A stretch of DNA of 54,140 bases from a virus. Below, in pieces: positions 26,917 to 34,334 of the stretch. The position numbers and the translations under genes were made by a program. The number at the start of each line of letters is the position of its first letter. The stretch's first letter is position 1. The notes beneath the pieces were generated by a model. That model worked only from the letters and a program-made list of their open reading frames with translations, was not told the origin of the DNA and ran no database searches. The stretch lies in IMG/VR virus record IMGVR_UViG_3300017917_003175, positions 1 to 54,140 of that record, one strand, 5' to 3'.

Positions 26917-27189
26917 TTAACCTATCGGCATTCCAAGCTCTGTAATTGAAAATGCTCCAGCTGAGCCAGCTACGTTTATATAGGCAATATAATTACCTTC
27001 ACCCACAATCACACTATTTAAAACTGTATTAGCTGGTACAATTTCACAACCAGTTAAATTAGCAGTGACATTTGCATTACCTATTGCTATAGCTATTGCA
27101 GATGTGGTTGTAGAAATACGCACTTTATCTGTGTCTATAGAATCCGATAATTGACTTGTTGAGTTTGCTGTATAAATGTAAGATGCCAT
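26917..27189 (-). CDS. Small beta-type virion protein (90 aa)
   Basis: No family is recognised. The Ser/Thr/Ala/Ile-rich sequence with TTSAIAIAIGNANVTANLTG and a GEGNYIAYINVAGSAGAF segment suggests a compact beta sandwich. It follows the fibre gene by 9 bases with an AGGA site and is probably co-transcribed from the late promoter at 29923. Its position and composition suggest a fibre-associated or decoration protein. Confidence 0.5.
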   Translation of the reverse strand: MASYIYTANSTSQLSDSIDTDKVRISTTTSAIAIAIGNANVTANLTGCEIVPANTVLNSVIVGEGNYIAYINVAGSAGAFSITELGMPIG

Positions 27190-27198
27190 AAAATATCC

Positions 27199-29895
27199 TT
27201 AAATTCTTCCTACGGCAATTTCAATTACACCTTGAATGCCATCAAAATTTTCTAATGCTTTACCTATGATTGTTCCTATCTGTGGGGTAGTAGTAGGTCT
27301 AGCATAACCTCCACCTCCACTTATTAACATATCACCTTTACTGATTTTACCACGTACTTTAACAGGAGTTCTACCTTGTAGTGCTAGGGCTACAACATAT
27401 TTTCCTGGACATGACGTATTCATAACATATGCAGGATTAGTACTAACAACTCCCGCAACTTTTTTAGAACCATCTTCTGCCATTGTAACTTCTGCATTAC
27501 CACCAAATTCTAAAACAGTACCAGGTCCATAATTTTCATCTGATGAATAATATTCTGCTAAGTCAGCGTATGTTGCCTGTAGCCTTGATCCTGCGCTTAG
27601 TGACCAATTACCAGTAATTGTTCCTAAGTTAGTATTTGCGCCTGTCGTTAGTGTTAAGTTATTGCCTGTAATTATTTGAGCATTTGCAAATGTTAAATTT
27701 GTAAAAGATGTACTAACACTTGTAACATTTGGCTGTGCAGCAGTAGTTAATGTTCCTGTTAACAGGCTAGCACCTATTGTACCTGAATTAGCATATACAT
27801 TTCCTGCTACTATATTACCTGTAACTGTTATTAATCCAGCTGTACCTAAATTACCTACATTAGCATTACCAGTAGCATTTAATGTACCTGAAACATTTAC
27901 GCCTGTTCCTGTTATGACTAAGATGTTAGCATTACCAATTGCACTTATATTAACATTTCCATTTGCTGCTGGTATATTAACATTACTATTTCCATTTGCA
28001 TGTGGTCCTAATAAATTTCCACCAGTTATGTTTCCTGTAGCAATGATAAGCCCAGCTGTACCAATATTACCAATATTAGCATTACCTGTTACACTTAATA
28101 CGCCACCTGTAACTAAGTTACCACCTGTGATATTACCAGTAGCAGTAATAAGTCCTGCTGTACCAATATTACCAATATTAGCATTACCAGTAACACTTAA
28201 TACGCCACCTGTGACTAAATTACCTCCAGTTATGTTACCTGTTGCAGTTATTAATCCAGCTGTGACTAAGTTACCACCTTGTATATTGCCTGTAGCAGTA
28301 ATTAATCCAGCCGTACCAATATTACCAATATTTGCATTACCAGTAACGCTAAGTACACCACCTGTGACTAAGTTAGCCCCTCGTATATTACCTGTAGCAG
28401 TAATTAATCCTGCTGTTCCTATGTTACCTATATTTGCATTACCACTTACTGTTAGTGTTGCACTATTTGCAACACCTGCTGTATTGAAATTACCTGCATT
28501 AACATTGCCAGTTGCTGTTATTAAACCACTTGTACCTAAATTACCTACATTAGCATTACCATTAGCATTTAAAAGTGTAGTTGATAAGTTTCCTGTCGCT
28601 GCATTAAAAGAAATATTTGAGTTTGATCCTAATGCATAATTTGCAGTGGTATTTGCATTTACAAAAACTGGATAAAAAGTACCTGTGGTCTGTGTTGTAA
28701 CTACTTCAAAATCACTGACATTAGAATAACTTACATTTAAATTTGAAACTCTTGTTGTAGAAGTAACTGTTAATGGAGCTGTACCTGTTGAAACATTTGA
28801 AGTAAATCTACTAGCAACAACAAGTGTTGTACTATTTAAATTTGAAACATTTGCATTTCCTGCTAATGATAAAATATTATTAGCAAAATCAAATGTTAAA
28901 TTTGCAGAACCATCTAATAAGCTACTGTTATTAAATTGAATTGTGGTATTTGATCCACCTGCACTTCCTGATCCCCCTGAACCAGCGACTGCTGCAATAA
29001 TTCTTCCGCCCGTTACATATACATTTGCTGTTACACTACCATTAGTAGTTAATTGAACAACATTACTAACATTACCATCACCACTTGTACTAACTCTTAT
29101 TGTAGTACCAGTTGGTTTATCATAAACAAAATATGCTGTTTCTTCTGAAAGACCTGTTCCTGTCATTGTACCAACAAATTCTATTGGATCATTATTACTA
29201 AAAGCACTACTGCTTCCCACAGTCACTCTATCAGTAGTTGAATTTGTAGCAGAAACACTAGTATAAGGAAAAGCACCATATCCTGATGAATTCACTGGAG
29301 TTGTAAGTGCCAAATCCGTATAAAGTGCAAAAGAATTTGAACTTATTACGTTTGCATAATAACTATTTCCATTTAATTGTGTCATTCCAGTTACGTTGGT
29401 TATTGTAACTTCTTGCGCTTCAGTAAAAAAATTGTCTTCTGTTGTTGTAATTACACAAGGATTGGCTTGTGTAGCATTTTTAATAAAAGCAATAATAGTG
29501 GATTTTGGTGTCCAACTTAAGTTACCTGTACCATCTGTTTCTAAAACATAACCAATTGCGCCGCCAGTTATCCTTACATTACTTACACTTCCTAAATCTA
29601 TTAATCCACCTGCATTACCACCTCTATTGACCCAGTTAGTGCCATCATATGTTAAAACTTGACCATCTTCAATTGTAACAGAATCTATATCCAAATTTCC
29701 AACTGCACCCAAAACTTGATCAAAACTTATATTGCTGTAACTAGTTAAAACCTCAATGTTTTCATTTGGGCTTTCTTTGCCTATAAAAAGCCTTTTTGCA
29801 TCAGTTGCCCAACCAAATTCAGCTTCGTCTAACTGGGGTAAATCAACAATGTTTCCTGATCGTTGTTGAAGTTTTGAGATTTGTATAATAGCCAT
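27199..29895 (-). CDS. Repeat-rich tail fibre protein with C-terminal chaperone-like domain
   Basis: An 898-aa fibre. Residues 1-45 (QRSGNIVDLPQLDEAEFGWA, KRLFIGKE) match the attachment motif found at the N-terminus of fibres such as Mtd of phage BPP-1. Residues 160-290 hold two beta modules. Residues about 450-690 are 34-residue GNANIGNIGTAGLITATGN repeats shared with the gene at 1-3034. The C-terminus (ADLAEYYSSDENYGPGTVLE, KVAGVVSTNPAYVMN) resembles the peptidase_G2 or intramolecular-chaperone-type tips of phage fibres, which may self-cleave; no catalytic residues can be assigned. Late promoter at 29923. Confidence 0.8.
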   Translation of the reverse strand: MAIIQISKLQQRSGNIVDLPQLDEAEFGWATDAKRLFIGKESPNENIEVLTSYSNISFDQVLGAVGNLDIDSVTIEDGQVLTYDGTNWVNRGGNAGGLIDLGSVSNVRITGGAIGYVLETDGTGNLSWTPKSTIIAFIKNATQANPCVITTTEDNFFTEAQEVTITNVTGMTQLNGNSYYANVISSNSFALYTDLALTTPVNSSGYGAFPYTSVSATNSTTDRVTVGSSSAFSNNDPIEFVGTMTGTGLSEETAYFVYDKPTGTTIRVSTSGDGNVSNVVQLTTNGSVTANVYVTGGRIIAAVAGSGGSGSAGGSNTTIQFNNSSLLDGSANLTFDFANNILSLAGNANVSNLNSTTLVVASRFTSNVSTGTAPLTVTSTTRVSNLNVSYSNVSDFEVVTTQTTGTFYPVFVNANTTANYALGSNSNISFNAATGNLSTTLLNANGNANVGNLGTSGLITATGNVNAGNFNTAGVANSATLTVSGNANIGNIGTAGLITATGNIRGANLVTGGVLSVTGNANIGNIGTAGLITATGNIQGGNLVTAGLITATGNITGGNLVTGGVLSVTGNANIGNIGTAGLITATGNITGGNLVTGGVLSVTGNANIGNIGTAGLIIATGNITGGNLLGPHANGNSNVNIPAANGNVNISAIGNANILVITGTGVNVSGTLNATGNANVGNLGTAGLITVTGNIVAGNVYANSGTIGASLLTGTLTTAAQPNVTSVSTSFTNLTFANAQIITGNNLTLTTGANTNLGTITGNWSLSAGSRLQATYADLAEYYSSDENYGPGTVLEFGGNAEVTMAEDGSKKVAGVVSTNPAYVMNTSCPGKYVVALALQGRTPVKVRGKISKGDMLISGGGGYARPTTTPQIGTIIGKALENFDGIQGVIEIAVGRI
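27840..28500 (-). repeat. Tandem ~102-bp coding repeats in fibre gene 2
   Basis: Units recur about every 100 bases with the same plus-strand text as in fibre gene 1 (for example accaatattaccaatatta and gcattaccagtaacactta). The two loci are about 27 kb apart, in the same orientation, and share long near-identical stretches. Confidence 0.82.
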
Positions 29896-29922
29896 AGGTT
29901 AAAAAGTCTTTATTGATGTTAT

Positions 29923-29930
29923 TATTTATC
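29923..29930 (-). promoter_or_regulatory. Late promoter GATAAATA for fibre gene 2
   Basis: GATAAATAAT on the minus strand, 27 bases upstream of the ATG at 29895. Confidence 0.72.
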
Positions 29931-29949
29931 TTTTAACCTTTTCAACAAG

Positions 29950-30660
29950 CTATAGAAATTGCGTATAATACTTTTCCAATTTACCAAACCATATATCAGT
30001 ATATTTGTCGAATTCTGAACCTTCAATAATAAATTCTTGGTATTCATTATTGGCACTACACATAAAAATAACTCCTTTTTTTATGTTAGTTTTATAAAAC
30101 TCATTATGGGCAGCTGCATATGCCGCAAGCTGTATAAAATAATCTTCTATCCATTCACGTTTTTTTGGTTTGTTTGTTTGTTTGTGATCCATAATGCATT
30201 CTATATTATTGTGTACACCAACTAAATCAGTTGTACCTGCATATATTTTTGGATAATATAAACTTACTTCCGTGCCATAAAATTCATTACAATTACTTAA
30301 TCCATTTTTAATTATTGTTTGTGCCATATTAAAACTTTGAATACTATAAGGATTAGTTCCAGGTTCTCCTACTATCCCTGTTTTAATATAATTTTCAAGC
30401 CACTTATGCATTCTTGTACCTCTACTAGCTGCTTCAGTAGTAATTGCTTGTGCTTGTATGTGACCTATTCTGTTTCTCCAAGCTTGTAATGCTTTCTTAG
30501 ATTCTTCTGACTTCGTAAAATCTAAAATTGTTGTAACACTTGGTAAGCATTCACCGTCAGGACTAATATAATTTCTTTTACCGTTGTTGGTTTCTTTTTT
30601 TAAAGTAAAGTATGAATATTTTGTATTATTCAAAATACTAATCCCAATCTTTATTTCCAC
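29950..30660 (-). CDS. PD-(D/E)XK exonuclease (RecB/Cas4-like)
   Basis: A 236-aa nuclease. The N-terminal PSVTTILDFTKSEE and GTRMHKWLENYI segments match phage RecB-type exonucleases. The catalytic core reads AGTTDLVG (Asp), then CIMDHKQTNKPKK (D-x-K), then IQLAAYAAAHNEF with the Q-x-x-x-Y helix typical of RecB/Cas4 nucleases. A role in DNA recombination or host-DNA degradation is likely; polarity is unknown. No CRISPR genes are present. It overlaps the SGNH-like gene by 23 bases. Confidence 0.8.
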   Translation of the reverse strand: MEIKIGISILNNTKYSYFTLKKETNNGKRNYISPDGECLPSVTTILDFTKSEESKKALQAWRNRIGHIQAQAITTEAASRGTRMHKWLENYIKTGIVGEPGTNPYSIQSFNMAQTIIKNGLSNCNEFYGTEVSLYYPKIYAGTTDLVGVHNNIECIMDHKQTNKPKKREWIEDYFIQLAAYAAAHNEFYKTNIKKGVIFMCSANNEYQEFIIEGSEFDKYTDIWFGKLEKYYTQFL

Positions 30661-31381
30661 GCCTAATCAGAGGACTAATCAGGTGTTTTCTAGGTATAAA
30701 ATTTGCATTCTGTAAAATAATAGGTTTACTATAATTCTTTAATATATCATTATAAAAAGTGTCAGCTATTTCAAACATAGCTTCTGGTCCATCATGTCCA
30801 CATGGTAAGGGTTTGTATTTTCTAGAAATATAATAAAGGTCTGTTGCGTTGTTAATTTCAACAAATTGAGTATACATATTTGGTATTCGTTTAAAAACTT
30901 TTTTTAATAAAGAATCTTTAAAATTATCATGAAAAGCATCACACGATAAGTAAGGTATATTATGATATCTTAATAAAGTTGTAGTTGCTATTTTGTCTAA
31001 TATTGTACTTCTTAAAAAATCTTCTTCATTAAAATTTTCTAAAAAAGCCTTTTGATAATTATCAAATGATAATATCTCATTTCCTTTTGGATAAGGTATT
31101 ATATCAAAATCATTTACGTTGCTATACCAAGCTTCTTTTCTAGCATATTGGCTCCATAATATTACGAAAAATGGTTTACTATTTGTTGGAAGATTTTCAC
31201 AAACATATTCAAATGTTCTACGCATGATGCTACGATTGCCAGTACCAGGCACAGCAATGTTTACAACTTCGCAACCTAATTTTTTTGCTAATAATGTTGG
31301 CCAACCCTGCTCTTTGGGATTTTCTAACCCTTGACAATATGTCCAACTACAACCATTTGTTACTAAATGTGTAATTTCCAT
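30638..31381 (-). CDS. SGNH/GDSL-like hydrolase
   Basis: The 247-aa product has an N-terminal NGCSWTYCQG block with the candidate nucleophile Ser in GCS-W, a GTGNRSIMRR segment that could be the oxyanion block, and a late PCGHDGPEAMFEIAD that could supply the catalytic Asp/His. Together these suggest an SGNH-fold esterase or acyl hydrolase, a family used for removing acetyl groups from glycans. The blocks are not canonical in spacing. It lies between a nuclease and the Fe-S carrier gene and abuts the latter. Function is inferred. Confidence 0.55.
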   Translation of the reverse strand: MEITHLVTNGCSWTYCQGLENPKEQGWPTLLAKKLGCEVVNIAVPGTGNRSIMRRTFEYVCENLPTNSKPFFVILWSQYARKEAWYSNVNDFDIIPYPKGNEILSFDNYQKAFLENFNEEDFLRSTILDKIATTTLLRYHNIPYLSCDAFHDNFKDSLLKKVFKRIPNMYTQFVEINNATDLYYISRKYKPLPCGHDGPEAMFEIADTFYNDILKNYSKPIILQNANFIPRKHLISPLIRRGNKDWD

Positions 31382-31702
31382 TTATACCCTAAAACTTTCA
31401 CCACAGCCACATCTATCTTTTTCTAAAGGATTTATAAATTCAAACCCTTCATTTAATCCTTTTTTCTGATAGTCAATAGTAATGTCGCTTAAATAAACTA
31501 AAGATTTTTTATCAACATATATGTTAAAATCATTTTTATTATAAACAACATCAGTTATTGTAGGGTTATCAACATACTCAAGTTGATAAGCTAAACCTGA
31601 ACATCCAGTGGTTTTTACGCCAATTCTAATTCCTAAACCTTTCCCTCGTTTATGTAAATTGTTTTTTATCTTATGATAAGCAGGTTCAGTTAAATTAAGC
31701 AT
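31382..31702 (-). CDS. A-type iron-sulfur carrier (IscA/ErpA/HesB family)
   Basis: The 106-aa product has all three cluster-binding cysteines of the family: Cys34 in TGCSGLAYQLEY, and Cys98 and Cys100 in the C-terminal CGCGESF. Length is normal (about 105-110 aa). These proteins pass [2Fe-2S] or [4Fe-4S] clusters to apo-enzymes in the cytoplasm. Phages of marine bacteria carry such genes as auxiliary genes. A perfect TATAAATA late promoter (31800) lies 97 bases upstream. In addition ACTAAATA ends six bases before the ATG, which could make a second, leaderless start. Confidence 0.9.
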   Translation of the reverse strand: MLNLTEPAYHKIKNNLHKRGKGLGIRIGVKTTGCSGLAYQLEYVDNPTITDVVYNKNDFNIYVDKKSLVYLSDITIDYQKKGLNEGFEFINPLEKDRCGCGESFRV

Positions 31703-31799
31703 AACTTTATTTAGTTAAAGCTATATTGCAATATTTTTTCAAAAAATTTTATTACAATAGATAATCATTAAGGTTAATATTAAATTACAAACACAATTG

Positions 31800-31807
31800 T
31801 ATTTATA
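31800..31807 (-). promoter_or_regulatory. Perfect late promoter TATAAATA ahead of the Fe-S carrier
   Basis: TATAAATA on the minus strand between the stop at 31808 and the start at 31702. The intervening 97 bases are AT-rich with no other clear feature. Confidence 0.7.
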
Positions 31808-32143
31808 TTAAGATTTGCTTGCATTTTTTGCCATTTGTTTAACTATTTCTTTATTATCATCTTTTGCATCTATTGCATTTTCAGTGTCACTAAACATAAT
31901 AAATTTATCATTTATATTTTTAACGACACTTTTTAATGGCTCTTGGTTATACATATTCATTAAATCTGATTTGTCTAATATTACGTTATATTTTTCTCTT
32001 AAATGTTTTAAGAAAGCATCAGTACTTATTTTGGTAGGTATTTTTTTGTTGTCTACATCTGTTTTTATTCTGTCTATAGCAACAATCAAATCTTCAGGAG
32101 AATTAGTTGGTGAATCTGCGCTAGCAAACTCAAATAAGCGCAT
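31808..32143 (-). CDS. Head-region protein of unknown function (111 aa)
   Basis: No family is recognised. The start MRLFEFASADS resembles short hydrophobic leaders of T4-like internal head proteins. The body is helical and polar, with KISTDAFLKHLREKYNV. It lies 4 bases downstream of the 238-aa core-like gene and shares its late promoter. An internal head or scaffold role is a guess from position and leader. Confidence 0.45.
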   Translation of the reverse strand: MRLFEFASADSPTNSPEDLIVAIDRIKTDVDNKKIPTKISTDAFLKHLREKYNVILDKSDLMNMYNQEPLKSVVKNINDKFIMFSDTENAIDAKDDNKEIVKQMAKNASKS

Positions 32144-32147
32144 GTTA

Positions 32148-32864
32148 TTATCTCTTTTCTCTACCTACCGATGATACAGGTTTTTCAGGTGTTTGTGGTT
32201 CCATATCCATTGCCGCATCAGCACCCATTTCTAATCCAGCATCCATGCCTGCTTCTGCACCAGCTTCCGCGCCTAAATCTAATCCAGCATCCATACCTGC
32301 TTCTGCACCAGCATCAAAAGACCCTGCAACTTCTTGTCCAGTCAACGCATCTCTTGCTGATTTTAATGCTGCAAATGTATCTTTTAATGTAGTGCTCAAG
32401 GTATCTAGTTGCGTTGAAACTTGTTCATTATAAGCATTGGCTTCATTTGCACCAACTTCAGATTCTATTGAATCTACAAGCGCAGGTAATTCTTTTACTT
32501 GCATTTGTCCAATATCCTCTAACATTTTTTGTATGGTGTCACAAAAATCTTGAGCAGCAAGTGTAACTTGAGCTTCTTCAACGGCCTCATTTTCAAAAAC
32601 AATTTTAGCTTTAGGTTGTTTCAATAATTTGTTATAGTGTTCAACTAAAGCTTCTTCCATAAATATTAATCTCATATATTCTGGACTTGAAGTTTGTTGA
32701 TAATAATTATCAGATTCTTTGATTGTACCAGCAAGACTACGTATTTTTTGTAGCATTTCTTGTGTTTTGTTTTTTGAAAGTTTACTAAAATCTATACCCA
32801 CATTATAGTTTTCTTCTAAAGCTTTGGTGGCATAAGTTTTTTTATCAAAATCAGTTAATTTCAT
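32148..32864 (-). CDS. Prohead core/scaffold-like protein
   Basis: A 238-aa helical, acidic protein. An LEE tripeptide at 16-18 fits the prohead-protease cleavage rule. The centre (LAAQDFCDTIQKMLEDIGQM, KELPALVDSIESEVG) is long amphipathic helix. The C-terminus is a repetitive Ala/Gly/Asp tract (DAGLDLGAEAGAEAGMDAG) of about 45 residues ending in a basic tail. This composition matches T4-like prohead core proteins (gp22 type), which are cleaved before packaging. The identity with gp22 itself is uncertain. Late promoter at 32893. Confidence 0.5.
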   Translation of the reverse strand: MKLTDFDKKTYATKALEENYNVGIDFSKLSKNKTQEMLQKIRSLAGTIKESDNYYQQTSSPEYMRLIFMEEALVEHYNKLLKQPKAKIVFENEAVEEAQVTLAAQDFCDTIQKMLEDIGQMQVKELPALVDSIESEVGANEANAYNEQVSTQLDTLSTTLKDTFAALKSARDALTGQEVAGSFDAGAEAGMDAGLDLGAEAGAEAGMDAGLEMGADAAMDMEPQTPEKPVSSVGREKR

Positions 32865-32892
32865 AGTTTGTTCCTGAAATAAGGTATAATAT

Positions 32893-32900
32893 TATTTATC
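32893..32900 (-). promoter_or_regulatory. Late promoter GATAAATA for core-like gene
   Basis: GATAAATAAT on the minus strand, 28 bases before the ATG at 32864. Confidence 0.72.
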
Positions 32901-32904
32901 ACTT

Positions 32905-33372
32905 TTAATTATTATTAAAGTCCTTGTATTGGTAGCTTTTTCCTTGCATAATATAATCGTCCGCTTCTTTTATAAAATTTTTTTTACGGTACAAGTTCTC
33001 GGTAAGCTTACTTAAATATACATCTTTTGTATTAATGTCTTTGGACTTTTTTATTAAATTTTTATGAATTTCTATTTCAGCATTTATTGATTCAATCATT
33101 TTATCTAAGAATTCTAATCTATTTGATGCAGCAAATAAAGTTTTTTGGCAAAATATACAGTATGTTACAGCATATTTAAGTGAGAAAAAACTCTTGTCTT
33201 GGTATGTGTTTTTTACCTTCACTATAAAAGTATTTTGTTCTTTAACGATAATAAATCTATCAAATAAATCAAAAGTTCCATTTTCATTTTGAAAAATTGC
33301 AATCTTTGATTGTTGCTTAAATTCTTTTTCAAAAAATTTATTTAATTTCTTAACTTCTATCTTATTCATCAT
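32905..33372 (-). CDS. Conserved phage protein of unknown function (155 aa)
   Basis: I recognise the type from T4-like phages of aquatic bacteria but not a function. The N-terminal FEKEFKQQSKIAIFQNEN and a beta segment FDRFIIVKEQNTFIVKV are followed by a conserved KYAVTYCIFCQKTLFA and a long helix. It overlaps the 150-aa gene by 11 bases and has a GAGG site inside it. The position among head genes suggests an assembly role. Confidence 0.55.
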   Translation of the reverse strand: MMNKIEVKKLNKFFEKEFKQQSKIAIFQNENGTFDLFDRFIIVKEQNTFIVKVKNTYQDKSFFSLKYAVTYCIFCQKTLFAASNRLEFLDKMIESINAEIEIHKNLIKKSKDINTKDVYLSKLTENLYRKKNFIKEADDYIMQGKSYQYKDFNNN

Positions 33373-33814
33373 TTATTACCTCAAAATATATATTACGTAA
33401 TTCATTTGATGTATCTAAGAAATTAGGTAATTTTTTCCATTCTGTACCACAGTGAACCATTGGAATATTGTTACAATCATTATATAAATATCCTAATCTT
33501 TCTATCCCATCATCAAATACACTAGCATGTTGTACAGTGAAATCAAATGTCCAACATGGATATTTTTTATTTTCTTCTGATAGAAACATAAACCCAAAAT
33601 TTTCAAATTCTTCAATTTGAATTTGTTTTGGTTTTGATATGACCTCAGGTTGGCTTCGTAAACTTATTGCCTGTAAAACAGTATCAAAGTTACATTGTGT
33701 GTTACGTTTGTATCTCCAATCGACAGGATCAACATCTTCGCTTGGTTTAGAACGATTAATTACTCCACTTTGAGTAATATCAAACAGTGTATAACAACGA
33801 ATTATATGTGGCAT
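33362..33814 (-). CDS. Conserved phage protein of unknown function (150 aa)
   Basis: The N-terminus MPHIIRCYTLFDITQSGV and the block WRYKRNTQCNFDTVLQAISL, RSQPE are strongly conserved in T4-like phages, as I recall, but no function is known to me. The centre (CWTFDFTVQHASVFDDG) looks like a beta domain. No Shine-Dalgarno sequence is seen; GTTAAATA ends about five bases before the ATG, a possible leaderless late start. It follows a terminator. Confidence 0.6.
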   Translation of the reverse strand: MPHIIRCYTLFDITQSGVINRSKPSEDVDPVDWRYKRNTQCNFDTVLQAISLRSQPEVISKPKQIQIEEFENFGFMFLSEENKKYPCWTFDFTVQHASVFDDGIERLGYLYNDCNNIPMVHCGTEWKKLPNFLDTSNELRNIYFEVINDE

Positions 33815-33843
33815 TAATTATTTAACTAATAATATATAACCAT

Positions 33844-33872
33844 AAAAAAAGGCCCATAATTGGGCCTTTTTT
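33844..33872 (-). terminator. Rho-independent terminator after the 123-aa structural gene
   Basis: GGCCCATAATTGGGCC stem-loop (33851-33866) flanked by runs of seven A and six T, so it can act on the minus strand just past the stop at 33889. It isolates the 123-aa gene as a monocistronic unit. Confidence 0.92.
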
Positions 33873-33888
33873 AGATGCAAACTAATAA

Positions 33889-34260
33889 TTAGTTTGTAAA
33901 TGTTGCTGTTGCTGTTACTGTTGATGAACCACCTGTTGCTGTGTCAATAGCAGTTGTTAATGTACCAGTTGTCCAAGCACCTGTAGGATAAACTGCTACT
34001 GCTAAAGTATCTGTACCTGTATCAGTGAATTCATAGATATAGATTGTAGCTAATTGTTGAATTGTTTGTACAGCTTGAAGTGCAATAGTTGTGTTGGCTG
34101 TAACATCTGCTAAAGTGATGGTAAAAAAGTCAAGTTTTGGACCTTGTGGTTGAACTGTTACTGCTGATGTAACTGCATTAACGCCAGTATTGGTATATGA
34201 TGGTGCATCTAACCATAATACCTGTTTCATATCTCCATTTGCGCGGGTAAATTGTGCCAT
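33889..34260 (-). CDS. Small abundant-type structural protein (123 aa)
   Basis: No family recognised. The product is Thr/Ala/Val-rich, with ITLADVTANTTIALQAVQ and a TATGGSSTVTATATFTN tail, suggesting a beta-sandwich. It has its own late-type promoter (34299), an AAGGAA ribosome site, and a strong terminator directly after the stop. Such a self-contained unit is typical of a highly expressed virion protein such as a decoration protein. Confidence 0.5.
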   Translation of the reverse strand: MAQFTRANGDMKQVLWLDAPSYTNTGVNAVTSAVTVQPQGPKLDFFTITLADVTANTTIALQAVQTIQQLATIYIYEFTDTGTDTLAVAVYPTGAWTTGTLTTAIDTATGGSSTVTATATFTN

Positions 34261-34298
34261 TTGAATTTCCTTTTAAGTATGAGCCTTAGCTCTACACT

Positions 34299-34306
34299 TA
34301 TTTATG
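34299..34306 (-). promoter_or_regulatory. Late-type promoter CATAAATA
   Basis: CATAAATAAG on the minus strand, 38 bases before the ATG at 34260; one base from the consensus. Confidence 0.55.
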
Positions 34307-34334
34307 CCAATACTAAAAAAATATGGTTTTGGAT

